Of a stretch of 64,000 bases of DNA, positions 16,558-26,732 are shown in pieces. The DNA is from Acaryochloris sp. IP29b_bin.148 (GTDB lineage Bacteria; Cyanobacteriota; Cyanobacteriia; Thermosynechococcales; Thermosynechococcaceae), in assembly GCF_028285565.1 (NCBI RefSeq), contig NZ_JANQOY010000046.1:1-64000 (forward strand), read 5' to 3'. The notes under the pieces are model-generated. The model was given only the letters and a program-made list of their open reading frames with translations, had not been told where the DNA came from and made no database searches. A program made the position numbers and the translations under genes. The first letter of the stretch is position 1; each line of letters begins with the position of its first letter.

Positions 16558-17771
16558 TAATGCAGTTCTCCCGAATAACAGCGTGACAATATAAACTACA
16601 CAGAATTAACTTTAAAGAATGACTCTTTGCCTCAATAAAATTCAAGAAATAAGTTCAAGAATTAGAAAAATCTTAAGGACAAAAATCCTAAAAATTCTCA
16701 AATAGGATCATGATCTTTTAATCTATTTGAGAATTCATTAAAGATCAAAGATAATCATTCAATTATTAATTAAATGCCCCAATAAATAAAATATAAAATA
16801 TAATTTTTAGGGCATCAATATACTGAATTTATGTGATTTATATCTTAGAACCATCCGTATTAATACCGATAAATTATAGTTGGTTATTTTTTGACTCCGA
16901 AAAATTACGTATGGATATTTTGAGATTGTAACAAAATGTAAAAGCATGTTATCGCGTCATAAGAATAAAGCCATATCTTGTATAGTTCAAAACAAAATAA
17001 ACAAGACAAAAATCATATAGCGGAGTAAGATGCTTCAAAAGCATGTCAATGATAGTTCTTCCTAAATTTTATTAATGTTAGTGATTTTATTATGAAAGAA
17101 ATATAATTTTCTAGTAAAAACAAAAAAATATTATGCAACAAAATATGACTTTATATATTAAATAATAACCTGTTTTAAAATTCCATTTATTGCTTTTTTG
17201 AATTTAAAGCTTTAAAGTGACTTTATACACAGTAATTCTCATTTATATAGAAGATATCTATAATAGCTAAAAGCTCCAATTAGCAAAAATTCTATAATGT
17301 AGACTGACACTTGCTCATCTGCAATCTTCTATACTATTATTTCTTCATGATTTTGCAAAAGCATTTTGTATTAGCATAGTTATTTTAGTTTGCTTCAGTT
17401 AATCTTAAATATCTAATTTTATTTTCAAAAATAATTATTTTTCAGAGGCAAATAGTACTAGTTTTAATCATTTAAATAATCTTTTAAATACAATTTAAAA
17501 ACCTTTGTATTTCCTAGAATGAGAAATTTAAATCTCATTCTATTATTGATATTCAAAAACTTCATAGAATACACTTGAAGAGGAGTAAGATAAAAAATCT
17601 AAATTGAGATATTTATAGACAAATATCTATCTATTATTAGTCCAGCTAATAGATCATATAATTTAAATGCTCTTGAGATGGGGGATCTATATTATGCTGT
17701 AAGCATTAAATATAATATCCTCTAACAGGATATAAAAACATTAATTTTAAATAGTTTAGGTAGTTATTGTG
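16558..17771. other. 1.2 kb very AT-rich, gene-free divergent spacer
   Basis: No coding frame is recognisable between the divergent oxygenase and kinase genes. The region is extremely rich in A and T runs. It must carry both promoters, but near-consensus hexamers are so frequent in such sequence that no single pair can be chosen. A short inverted repeat, ATATCCT (17715-17721) and AGGATAT (17727-17733), lies 40 bases before the kinase start. Confidence 0.5.
16693..16735. repeat. Strong inverted repeat upstream of the oxygenase gene
   Basis: AATTCTCAAATAG (16693-16705) pairs perfectly with CTATTTGAGAATT (16723-16735). The 17-base loop contains most of a second palindrome, GATCATGATC (16706-16715). 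Read on the minus strand, the hairpin is followed by TTTTAGGATTTTTG, so it could be an attenuator in the leader of the oxygenase mRNA or an operator. Confidence 0.55.
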
Positions 17772-20700
17772 ATGCATGATTTTCCTGGATATTTACTTCA
17801 AAAAGAAATTTATTCTGGTGCTAAAACAGTTGTTTATCGGGCACTAAGGAAAATTGATCAAAACTCGATAATCCTCAAGACTATTCAATCAGAGTATCCT
17901 TCTATCACAGAAATTACTCAGTTAAGATATGAATATCAGGTGACTCAGAATCTTGATATTTCTGGGGTTGTTAAAGTGTATTCCCTAGAAATTAACAAAA
18001 GAAATATTGGAATAGTTAAAGAAGATTTCCATGCTTTAACGCTCAAGAGTTTCTTTAAAGAAGAAGATGTTTCTCTTTCTGATTTTTTAGAAATAGCAAT
18101 CCAGCTATCACAAACACTATGGGAAATTCATCAAAATAAAATTATACATAAGGATATAAATCCTTCAAATATTTTAATTAATCCCCAGACTAGACAAGTA
18201 AAAATTATTGACTTTAGTATTGCATCTTTCCTGCAAACAGAAAGCTATCAAAGAGGCAACTATTCTATTTTAGAGGGCACTCCAGCTTACATGTCTCCAG
18301 AGCAAACAGGGCGAGTAAATCGTGTACTAGACTATCGCTCAGATTTATACTCTCTAGGCATAACTTTCTATGAATTCTTAGTAGGTCATCTACCATTTCA
18401 AACCTCTGACCTGCTAGAGCTAATTCATTGTCATATCTCTCAATATCCAACACCTCCTGAACAGATTAACTCAGATGTCCAGACAGCAGTGTCTGACATC
18501 ATTATGAAGTTAATATCGAAAAATGCTGAAGACCGCTATCAAAGTGCTTTGGGATTGAAGGCAGACCTTGAATATTGTTTAAATCAGTACAGAAGTAGAG
18601 AATATATTCCACATTTTACTTTAGGCAAGCTAGATCGAAATAGTCAATTTCTAATTCCTCAAAAGCTGTATGGTCGCTCTGCTGAAGTTTATAAGCTACT
18701 TTCTGCATTTGATAGGGTTAGTAATGGTGTAACAGAATTAATATTAGTAAGTGGCTATTCTGGAATAGGGAAGACCTCAATAGTAAATGAAATTCATAAA
18801 CCTATTCTCAGTAAAAGAGGTTACTTTATTCGTGGAAAATTTGAACAGCTACAGCGTAATATCCCTTATTTTGCATTCATACAAGGCTTTAGATATTTTT
18901 TAAGACAATTACTTACAGAGTCTTCTGAAAAAGTATGCTATTGGCAAGATTGCCTTCTTTCATCTTTGGGTAAAAATGCTCAAATTATTATTGATAATAT
19001 TCCTGAACTAGAGTTAATTATCGGTTCTCAACCCCAAGTTCCAGAGCTCGGCCCTACTGAAGCACAAAATCGTTTTATACAAGTTTTTCAATCTTTTATT
19101 CGAGTATTTTCAAAATCAGAACACCCACTTGTGATTTTTGTGGATGACCTGCAATGGGTAGATTTAGCATCACTTAAATTGATAGAATTTTTGGTCACTA
19201 ATCCTGATAATCACCATCTGTTATTGATTGGGGCTTATCGAGATAATGAAGTGAATAACTTACATCCTTTAGCACAATCTATAGATAATTTAAGTAGCCA
19301 TAAAAGTATATTCAATCGTATTATCTTACAACCTTTAGATTTTTATGCTGTTCAAAATTTAGTTTGCGAAATTTTGAACATGAATTTTCAAAAAGCTAGA
19401 AATATCATAGAGATACTTTATAGTAAATCCGCAGGAAATCCTTTCTTCTTAAGTCAAATCCTACAAACTCTTTATGACGAAAATTGTATTTTCTTTGATT
19501 TCAAAAAAAGAGAATGGAGATGGAATTTAGAAAAAATTTACTCACTGAAGATTTCTGATGGAAATGTTATTGATTTAATTGTTAGAAATCTTGAAGCTTT
19601 ACCAGTAGCCACTCGAGATATTTTAAAGTTAGCAGCATGTATTGGAAATCAATTTAATCTTAAAACGCTATCTATTATTTCTCAGTTAACTGATCATGAA
19701 ACTGCTTCAAATCTTTGGCTTGCACTTCAAAAAGGATTGATTTTACCTTTAGGTGAGAACTATAAAATTCCATTAGTTATGGGGCAGAGTAATATTGATG
19801 ATGGAGATGATATTAAGTACCAGTTTTTGCATGATCGTGTTCAACAAGCAGTTTACTCTTTGATACCTTCTAAAGAGCGTGAGAGAGTGCATTTAAGTAT
19901 TGGAGAGCTGCTATTAGAGAACAAAGAAGAAAGTCTTAGGAATAGTAGCAAAGAATTATTCGATATTGTCAATCAAATGAATTTAGGAGTTAGTCTTTTA
20001 ATTGATCAAGATAAGAGAAGTCGGTTAGCAAAATTAAATTTTGCTGCAGGTCAAAAAGCTAAGTTTTCAGCTGCTTATGAAGCAGCAAAAAGATATTTTG
20101 ATCTAAGTCTTGAATTGCTTCCAGAATCGAGCTTAGAAGATGATTATAATTTCACTATGAATACATATCTTTCTGCTTTAGAGTTAGCATATATAAATAC
20201 TAACTTTGATCAAGCTAATAGACTTTTTAATAAGATATTAAATAATGCGAATAAGCAAGAAGATATTGTTAAGGCATTTGAATTTCAAATTCCTTATTAC
20301 TTTACACAGAATCAACCTTTAAAGGCTATTGAAATAGCTCTATATGCATTAAGACTCATAGGAATACATCTCCCCAGCAAGCCAAACAGTATTCATATAT
20401 TGGTAGGTATTATAAGAGTTAATTTATTCCAAAAGAATAAATCCATATTAGATTTATCTAAACTACAGATGATGGATAATGCTAGGCACCTCTTAGCTAT
20501 GAAGATTTTGATGGCAGTTGTCCCAGCAACCTTTGTTGCAAATCCTAAGCTTTTCCCAGTAGCAATATCAAAAATGGTAGAGCTTTCTCTCAGATATGGT
20601 AATTCACCATATTCTATATTTGCTTATAACAGTTATGGAACTCTTCAATGTGGACCATTACAAAATTTTGAAGCTGGGTATAACTATAGTCTCCTCGCTC

Positions 20701-22988
20701 TTGATTTACTGAAAAAATATAATGCTAATGAGTTCTCAGCTAAGGCATATATGGTTTTTAACGTTTTTAATAGACCATGGAAAGATCACATTAATAAAAC
20801 AGTTAAATCTCTGCCTATTGGCATAGAAATGGGAATTGAATATGGAGATATTGAATATGCATTGCACTGCGCTTCATTCTGCAGTATTTTTAATTTCCTG
20901 AGTGGGGCTAATTTGGATTTTGTTGCAGAAAAACAATATCAATATAGTGAGTTTTTACTAGCTAATAAGCAAGAGTTTCAGCTATACCATAGTAATATCT
21001 GGAGACAAGTTGTTAATAATCTTTTAGACAAAAATCATGCTAGAGGAAAATTAGTTGGTGAAAATTATGATATTGAAATAGACTTACCTTTTCTTCTAAA
21101 GTCTAAGAATGATTTATGTATCGTAGCAAGCTATTTAGCAAACTCAATTATTTCATATATATTTAATGATTATCAAGAGTCGTTAAACTCAGCAAAACAC
21201 AATAGAGATTTTATTGATAGTGTCCCAGGATTGATATATGTAGCAATTCATTATTTCTTCTTGTCATTGGCTTTTTTATCTCAATATAGAAGCTTGGATA
21301 TGAATACTCAAAAATCAGCTTTAAAAGAAGTAAGAAGATACAAAAAAAAGCTTAAGAACTGGGCTTACAGTTGCCCAGAAAATTTTCTCCATAAATATCA
21401 ACTAATAGAGGCTGAAGAAGCACGGATCCTTGGCAATGGGAACGATGCAATGGAGTTCTATGATCTAGCTATTAAGTCTTCTTCTAAATATGGCTATTTA
21501 CATGAAGAGGCTATTGCTAATGAGCGTGCATCCGAATTCTATTTTGAAAATGGACGAGAAAAAATTGCTCAAGTGTATTTAGTTGATGCTTATTATGGAT
21601 ATGCTAAGTGGGGTGCAATCAGTAAAGCAAATCAACTACAAGAAAGATACCCAGAAGTTTTTTCAAGATTACAAAGATCTTCGCAATCTACCTGCTCAAT
21701 TCAAACTACTGCGAGCTTTACAACAACAACTAGTTTACTCGACTTAGATTTAGCCTCTGTCCTTAAAGCATCTCAAGCTATATCAGAAGAAATTATCTTA
21801 GATCAGCTACTAGAGAAATTAATGAAAGTTTTGATGCAAAGTGCAGGGGCACAAGCTGGATTTTTGATCCTTCTTCGAGAAGAACACTTTATTATTGAAG
21901 CTTCGGCTACTGATCAAATTAATACTATTCGACAGTCAATTTCTGTCTCATCTAGTGGTCAAGTTCCGGTTTCTGTAATTAATTTTGTGGCTCGTACTTT
22001 AGATCCCATCATTTTGGGTAATGCTGTACTAGAATCAAGTTTTTCTAATGATTCCTATATTCAACATCATCAAACCAAGTCCTTATTATGTTTGCCTTTG
22101 CTTAACCAGGGGCACTTAATTGGCATGATCTACTTAGAAAATAATTTAGCTAGCGATGCTTTTCGAAGTGATCATTTAGAAACGTTGCGTTTATTATGTG
22201 CTCAAGCAGCTATTTCCCTTGAGAATGCCTATCTTTATGAGGATTTGCAGCAGTCACAAGCTCGAGAGCAAGCTGAACGAGAAATTAACGAATTAAAGTC
22301 CCGCTTTATATCAATGACGTCTCATGAGTTTCGGACGCCTTTGACAGCCATTCTAGGAACCACAGAATTGATCAAGCATTATGGTCAAAGTTGGGATTCT
22401 GAAAAACAGCATTCCTATCTTGACCGTATTCAAAAGAATGTTAAGCATATGACTGGACTTTTGGATGATGTCTTGGTTCTAAGTAAAGCGGATGCAGATA
22501 AAGTTGAGTTCAATCCAATAAAAATTAACTTAGATGGATTTTGCTGTAACTTAGTTGAAGAATTGCAGCTAAATACTAAGCCCAATCAAACTATTGAGCT
22601 TGCTATTCAAGGAGAGCATCTTAATCCCTATGCAGATGAAAAGATCTTGAGGCAAATCCTAAGTAACCTATTGTCAAATGCTATAAAATACTCGCCTGAA
22701 GATTCGATAATTGGGTTTGATGTGGTCCTATCGGATGATGAAGTCACTTTCTTCGTTCAAGATCAGGGAATTGGTATTCCAGAAGCCGATCAACAATATT
22801 TATTTGAGTCTTTTCACCGAGCAACTAATGTAGGGCAAATTCAAGGTACGGGTTTGGGCTTAACGATTGTCAAGAAATCTGTTGAGTTGCATAGAGGGAC
22901 GATCACATTTGAAAGTATTGTCGATCAGGGAACAACCTTTATTGTAAAGTTGCCCATTACGGCGAAAGCTTTAGGTCTATCAGATTAA
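17772..22988 (+). CDS. Giant Ser/Thr kinase - ATPase - GAF - histidine kinase (HstK-like)
   Basis: The 1738-residue protein reads as four sections. Residues 5-270 are a Hanks-type kinase (HKDINPSNIL catalytic loop; DFS where DFG is usual; GTPAYMSPEQ). Next is a STAND/AAA-like ATPase with Walker A GYSGIGKT (about 327) and VIFVDDLQW. A long helical, TPR-like region spans roughly 700-1300. The C-terminal end has a GAF domain (about 1330-1490), a HisKA helix with phospho-accepting His in MTSHEFRTPL (about 1517), and an HATPase with GIGIPEADQ and GTGLGLTIV. There is no transmembrane segment or receiver. This is the multi-signal kinase type common in filamentous and some unicellular cyanobacteria. 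I start at ATG 17772; GTG 17769 directly precedes it. Confidence 0.9.
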   Translation: MHDFPGYLLQKEIYSGAKTVVYRALRKIDQNSIILKTIQSEYPSITEITQLRYEYQVTQNLDISGVVKVYSLEINKRNIGIVKEDFHALTLKSFFKEEDVSLSDFLEIAIQLSQTLWEIHQNKIIHKDINPSNILINPQTRQVKIIDFSIASFLQTESYQRGNYSILEGTPAYMSPEQTGRVNRVLDYRSDLYSLGITFYEFLVGHLPFQTSDLLELIHCHISQYPTPPEQINSDVQTAVSDIIMKLISKNAEDRYQSALGLKADLEYCLNQYRSREYIPHFTLGKLDRNSQFLIPQKLYGRSAEVYKLLSAFDRVSNGVTELILVSGYSGIGKTSIVNEIHKPILSKRGYFIRGKFEQLQRNIPYFAFIQGFRYFLRQLLTESSEKVCYWQDCLLSSLGKNAQIIIDNIPELELIIGSQPQVPELGPTEAQNRFIQVFQSFIRVFSKSEHPLVIFVDDLQWVDLASLKLIEFLVTNPDNHHLLLIGAYRDNEVNNLHPLAQSIDNLSSHKSIFNRIILQPLDFYAVQNLVCEILNMNFQKARNIIEILYSKSAGNPFFLSQILQTLYDENCIFFDFKKREWRWNLEKIYSLKISDGNVIDLIVRNLEALPVATRDILKLAACIGNQFNLKTLSIISQLTDHETASNLWLALQKGLILPLGENYKIPLVMGQSNIDDGDDIKYQFLHDRVQQAVYSLIPSKERERVHLSIGELLLENKEESLRNSSKELFDIVNQMNLGVSLLIDQDKRSRLAKLNFAAGQKAKFSAAYEAAKRYFDLSLELLPESSLEDDYNFTMNTYLSALELAYINTNFDQANRLFNKILNNANKQEDIVKAFEFQIPYYFTQNQPLKAIEIALYALRLIGIHLPSKPNSIHILVGIIRVNLFQKNKSILDLSKLQMMDNARHLLAMKILMAVVPATFVANPKLFPVAISKMVELSLRYGNSPYSIFAYNSYGTLQCGPLQNFEAGYNYSLLALDLLKKYNANEFSAKAYMVFNVFNRPWKDHINKTVKSLPIGIEMGIEYGDIEYALHCASFCSIFNFLSGANLDFVAEKQYQYSEFLLANKQEFQLYHSNIWRQVVNNLLDKNHARGKLVGENYDIEIDLPFLLKSKNDLCIVASYLANSIISYIFNDYQESLNSAKHNRDFIDSVPGLIYVAIHYFFLSLAFLSQYRSLDMNTQKSALKEVRRYKKKLKNWAYSCPENFLHKYQLIEAEEARILGNGNDAMEFYDLAIKSSSKYGYLHEEAIANERASEFYFENGREKIAQVYLVDAYYGYAKWGAISKANQLQERYPEVFSRLQRSSQSTCSIQTTASFTTTTSLLDLDLASVLKASQAISEEIILDQLLEKLMKVLMQSAGAQAGFLILLREEHFIIEASATDQINTIRQSISVSSSGQVPVSVINFVARTLDPIILGNAVLESSFSNDSYIQHHQTKSLLCLPLLNQGHLIGMIYLENNLASDAFRSDHLETLRLLCAQAAISLENAYLYEDLQQSQAREQAEREINELKSRFISMTSHEFRTPLTAILGTTELIKHYGQSWDSEKQHSYLDRIQKNVKHMTGLLDDVLVLSKADADKVEFNPIKINLDGFCCNLVEELQLNTKPNQTIELAIQGEHLNPYADEKILRQILSNLLSNAIKYSPEDSIIGFDVVLSDDEVTFFVQDQGIGIPEADQQYLFESFHRATNVGQIQGTGLGLTIVKKSVELHRGTITFESIVDQGTTFIVKLPITAKALGLSD

Positions 22989-23635
22989 CCCTTGGCCGCT
23001 TGCTCGAAGGCTTGAGCTGCTTTTTGAGTGGCATCAACCTGGAAGAGCTGTTTGGCAATGGTGGGCGATAGGGTAAATGTATCGAGTCCTTGGGTTGCTA
23101 GTTGGGTAATATCATCGATGCTGCGGAGACTGGCCACCAGTAGCTTAGTTGAACTATTGATTCCCTTGAGTCCTTGCTGCATCAAGGCAATTTGCTGCCG
23201 TCCATTCTGACCTAGATCCGTCATCCGGCCTAAGTATGGAGCAGCAAAATCTGCATGGAGGGCTGCCGCAATCAGCGCTTGATGCACTGCATAGACTCCC
23301 GTTAGCGTCACACGAATGTTTTGGCGGAGCAATTGGGTCGCTGCCTCTGTTCCCACCAGTGTAATCGGGACTTTAACCACCACACGTGCATCGATGGCTG
23401 CGATCGCTTGTCCACGACGGACTAAATCTTGAACCTCAGTGCCCCAAGTTTGTAAGTGGATTTCTTGGGCTCCCAATTGAAATGCGCGCTGTGCCAACTC
23501 CTTCAACTGTTCTAGGGTGCAGGGGAGCTGGGCACGCTCTAGCAGAGTTGGGTTGGTGGTGACGCCATAAAAGAGTCCTTTGGTTAACCAATACTCCCAC
23601 TGAGCGGTTTCCGCAGTATCTAAGAAAAAGTTCAT
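22985..23635 (-). CDS. Transaldolase / fructose-6-phosphate aldolase family
   Basis: This 216-residue TIM-barrel protein has the small TalC/FSA form: FFLDTAETAQWEYW, GVTTNPTLLER, the Schiff-base lysine in VVVKVPIT, VTLTGVYAVHQAL and PYLGRMTDLGQNG. It catalyses dihydroxyacetone transfer or aldol cleavage in pentose-phosphate metabolism; these motifs alone do not separate transaldolase from fructose-6-phosphate aldolase. The ATG at 23635 puts MNFFLDTAE at the start as in the family; an ATG seven codons upstream (23656) is less likely. The 3' end overlaps the stop of the giant kinase gene tail to tail by four bases. Confidence 0.85.
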   Translation of the reverse strand: MNFFLDTAETAQWEYWLTKGLFYGVTTNPTLLERAQLPCTLEQLKELAQRAFQLGAQEIHLQTWGTEVQDLVRRGQAIAAIDARVVVKVPITLVGTEAATQLLRQNIRVTLTGVYAVHQALIAAALHADFAAPYLGRMTDLGQNGRQQIALMQQGLKGINSSTKLLVASLRSIDDITQLATQGLDTFTLSPTIAKQLFQVDATQKAAQAFEQAAKG

Positions 23636-23744
23636 ACCTATTAAGGGGATGCCCATGCAAAGCCTACAGATTCAGCATCATACCTGCTATTCGCTCTACA
23701 CCCGCAAATCACTCACGCATGGGTGGAACCGAAAGGGGAGAATA

Positions 23745-25469
23745 CTATGCGGGATAAATGCGGAGACGGCGATTTGGATCTTCGCCAAAACTCCGAGATT
23801 GCAGACGATAATGTTCGATGAGTTCATGCTGCATCTTGCGAATACTGGCAGAGCGCGGCAGGAGTTCGACGGGCTGTCGTTTGGGAATAACAATTTGTTC
23901 AACGGCCAGTCTGGCTTCTTCTAGGGCTTCGATTTCATCATCATCGCTACTACCTGCAAACAATTTCAGATCCACCAGCTCAGGCGTCCCTGGATCCTCC
24001 ATATTGACCAGTCGCCGGAGTCCTCTGGCAATTTGAGGGATGGTGCTGGACTTGACGGTATGGATCGGAACTTGGCGATTTTTCGCTAGATTGCGCAGTT
24101 TAGAGTGATGCTTAAGGTGCGATCGCAACGCAAAAATCACATCCGCATGATCAATATCCTTAGTCAGTACAATGGGCAGGTTTAAGGTGGTAATCACCTG
24201 ATCGAGTTGGGACCGACTCACAGCATATGGATATACGTGCAACGGCAGATCCTCGCCGTTGGGACCTGCCATATAGTTAAGGGTATTGCCATAGGGATCC
24301 TGTTGCTGCAGCGATGCATCGAGTAAGGTTTGAAATTCATTGAAATCAGTTTTCGCCGGAGCTGTGGGGGTTGGTACGGGCTTCATCCGTCCTGAAGACC
24401 TCCAGCCGCTGGGGGCCGATTCGATGGGGGTAGGGTCAGCCGTAGATAGCTCATGGGTAATGGTGACCTTGCCGCTGTCACTCACCGTGCGCACCTGAGG
24501 ATTGGGAAGACGCCCCCGCAGCAGACTGTCAATGGTGTTGGCCACCTCTTCATGCACAATCCAGCGCGTCCGTTCCAACATTTCCACCGCAATCTCGAAG
24601 GTGGGCGGCGCTTTGCGTTCCAGAACACTTTTTTGACTGCCTCGTCGCCGGGCTTCATCATCCCCCAGGGTAACTGACTGAATTCCTCCCACTAAATCCG
24701 ATAAGGTGGGATTTTTCATCAGGTTCTCGATCCGGTTGCCGTGGGCGGTACCAATCAGCTGTACCCCCCGTTCAGCAATGGTCCGGGCTGCTACTGCCTC
24801 TAATTCCGTACCAATTTCATCAATCACAATCACTTCGGGCATATGGTTCTCCACCGCTTCAATCATCACCTGATGCTGAAGTTCGGGACGGGCCACCTGC
24901 ATGCGTCGCGCCCGACCAATGGCGGGATGAGGAATATCGCCATCCCCGGCAATTTCGTTTGAGGTGTCAATAATCACGACCCGCTTGAGCAGATCGTCCG
25001 CCAAGACGCGGGCAATTTCCCGGAGTGCAGTGGTTTTACCGACCCCAGGTCTGCCTAACATCAAAATGGAACGGCCACTTTCCACCAGATCTCGAATAAT
25101 TTCGGTGGTGCCCAGTACGGCCCGACCCACTCGACAGGTGAGACCAATAATCTCCCCTTGGCGATTTCGCATGGCGCTGATCCGATGCAGGGTGCGCTCA
25201 ATCCCAGCCCGATTATCGCCACTAAAATGACTGACGCGCTCAATGCAGTAGTCTAAGTCGGCACGGCTAATGGATTCAGTGGATAAATATTCGGCCTGAT
25301 CCGGGAATCGAGCTTCGGGTTGGCGGCCCAGATCCATAACCACTTCGATCAATACAGGACGTTGGGGGTGGTTTTGGAGGTGTGATCGCAACGCTTCTGG
25401 CAAAATATCCAGGAGTTGATCGAGATTATCGGTAATGAGTTGGCGGTCTCCTAATACTTGTTCAACCAT
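23745..25469 (-). CDS. ycf45: Ycf45/SpoIIIAA-like ATPase with C-terminal R3H domain
   Basis: The 574-residue protein has a RecA/VirB11-like ATPase core with Walker A GRPGVGKTT (139-147), Walker B VIVIDEIG (213-220), and the typical IGRARRMQVARPELQHQVM and TAHGN segments. The far C-terminus (about 530-574) carries an R3H-like motif (RKMQHELIEHYRLQSRSFGEDP), which binds single-stranded nucleic acid. This arrangement is conserved across cyanobacteria and is encoded as ycf45 in some plastids, where the exact role remains unclear. It is transcribed in the same direction as ldpA and ndhN upstream. Confidence 0.88.
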   Translation of the reverse strand: MVEQVLGDRQLITDNLDQLLDILPEALRSHLQNHPQRPVLIEVVMDLGRQPEARFPDQAEYLSTESISRADLDYCIERVSHFSGDNRAGIERTLHRISAMRNRQGEIIGLTCRVGRAVLGTTEIIRDLVESGRSILMLGRPGVGKTTALREIARVLADDLLKRVVIIDTSNEIAGDGDIPHPAIGRARRMQVARPELQHQVMIEAVENHMPEVIVIDEIGTELEAVAARTIAERGVQLIGTAHGNRIENLMKNPTLSDLVGGIQSVTLGDDEARRRGSQKSVLERKAPPTFEIAVEMLERTRWIVHEEVANTIDSLLRGRLPNPQVRTVSDSGKVTITHELSTADPTPIESAPSGWRSSGRMKPVPTPTAPAKTDFNEFQTLLDASLQQQDPYGNTLNYMAGPNGEDLPLHVYPYAVSRSQLDQVITTLNLPIVLTKDIDHADVIFALRSHLKHHSKLRNLAKNRQVPIHTVKSSTIPQIARGLRRLVNMEDPGTPELVDLKLFAGSSDDDEIEALEEARLAVEQIVIPKRQPVELLPRSASIRKMQHELIEHYRLQSRSFGEDPNRRLRIYPA

Positions 25470-25530
25470 AGATAACGGTGGAGAATGCAGTAGTAATCAA
25501 TAACAGGCTAGATAAAGAATCTAACAAACC

Positions 25531-26679
25531 CTAGAGAATTCCCCTTGATTGTTCTAGGGTAGAAAACAGGGGTGAATCTCGGCCTCGTTCCCTGATAGTG
25601 GGTAGTTGGGATACCCGATGATCGGGTTTAAGTGGGCTGACTAGAGATAAGGCTAGGGCAACCGCGTCTTGTAGCAATTCAGGTTGTGCTTCCAACTTGT
25701 GAGCAGCCTGTCTTTCCAGCTTAGCTTGCACCGTGGCTAGCTGCTGGCGGGCAAAACTCCCGTAAGCAATCCCGGCAACATAGGGCGGTGCGATGTCCGC
25801 ACTCCTGGTAGCAGCATCTGCCCTTAAACGCGGATGCAGTAACCCTTTGGCTTTGAGTTTAGCAAGCGTATGTTGATTGGTGCCGCCGGCCAATTGGACA
25901 TAGCCTGGCAAGTGCGCTTGCAACACCTTTTCCGCCAGGAGCACCGTGGCTCGGGTGGCTCCGTCACCAATATCGCCACTCATGGGGCGGCCATCCGTTT
26001 GCCACACCAACACACAGGGCAACGGTGACATGATGCGGTAGAGCTGGGTGAGATAGGCTAAGAGTCCGTCACCATCGCCACAGCTGACGGCCAGAAGCTG
26101 TAAATGCGGAATAAAGGGTTGCAGCGTTTGCCACAACTGCTGAAACTCGTCTTGGCGGCCGACTTGGGTATGGATCTCTAAGGCTTGTACACGACCAGAC
26201 TGGATCCAGGGACCGATGGTTTCGGGGTGAGCCCGATGGGAGACCGTGGCAATCTGGTCAATGGGGCAAAGGGGTAAACAACGCCCACAGCCATAGCATC
26301 GATCATTGATCACGCCAGGACTGGGCAATGCGATCGCATCGGCCGGGCAAATGCTGACGCAGGGTTGCGGACAGTCTGACGGACAGCTCACCGGATTCAG
26401 GGTTGCTTTACGAAAATGGGGATCTTCCCCATCATTAAGGCTGACCATCAGCAGTGGTTGGGGCACCGTTGCATCGAGCTGTAGTGCGGTTGCGATCGCA
26501 GTCTGCGCCACCTGAATCACAGCTGGGTCCGCCGCCACATCAATACAGTCCGCACCGGCTAGCGTGTAAGCTAGAACCAAATTGTGGACAGCGGGTAGAT
26601 GTTGGTAGCTAGCCCCGCAAATTAGCTTAAACCAGTGGCCTTGTTGCAAGGACTGCAGGGGAGAAGCAAAATCAATCAC
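25531..26679 (-). CDS. ldpA: LdpA, iron-sulfur redox input protein of the circadian clock
   Basis: The 382-residue protein has an N-terminal LICGASYQHLPAVHNLVLAYTLAGADCIDVAADPAV segment followed by two 4Fe-4S binding clusters of cysteines (CPSDCPQPCVSICPAD and CYGCGRCLPLCP, about residues 99-140). That is the layout of LdpA, which in Synechococcus elongatus adjusts clock period to light through cellular redox state. The final ~60 residues are less conserved. It lies 53 bases downstream of ndhN in the same direction, an arrangement I remember as common in cyanobacteria. The family call is secure; a clock role here is inferred. Confidence 0.88.
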   Translation of the reverse strand: MIDFASPLQSLQQGHWFKLICGASYQHLPAVHNLVLAYTLAGADCIDVAADPAVIQVAQTAIATALQLDATVPQPLLMVSLNDGEDPHFRKATLNPVSCPSDCPQPCVSICPADAIALPSPGVINDRCYGCGRCLPLCPIDQIATVSHRAHPETIGPWIQSGRVQALEIHTQVGRQDEFQQLWQTLQPFIPHLQLLAVSCGDGDGLLAYLTQLYRIMSPLPCVLVWQTDGRPMSGDIGDGATRATVLLAEKVLQAHLPGYVQLAGGTNQHTLAKLKAKGLLHPRLRADAATRSADIAPPYVAGIAYGSFARQQLATVQAKLERQAAHKLEAQPELLQDAVALALSLVSPLKPDHRVSQLPTIRERGRDSPLFSTLEQSRGIL

Positions 26680-26732
26680 CCCTTTAGCCTAATCCGAAAT
26701 GATCAGAGGCAGGTGAACAATTTCAGGCAATT

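Noticed and set aside
16558-17771. Possible insertion element or small genes in the AT-rich spacer
   Set aside because: No transposase-like frame, no paired terminal repeats and no duplicated target site are visible; only AT-rich sequence and short hairpins.
23649-23924. Plus-strand frame overlapping the end of the Ycf45-like gene
   Set aside because: It lies mostly antisense to a conserved protein and its translation has no features; it is a shadow frame.
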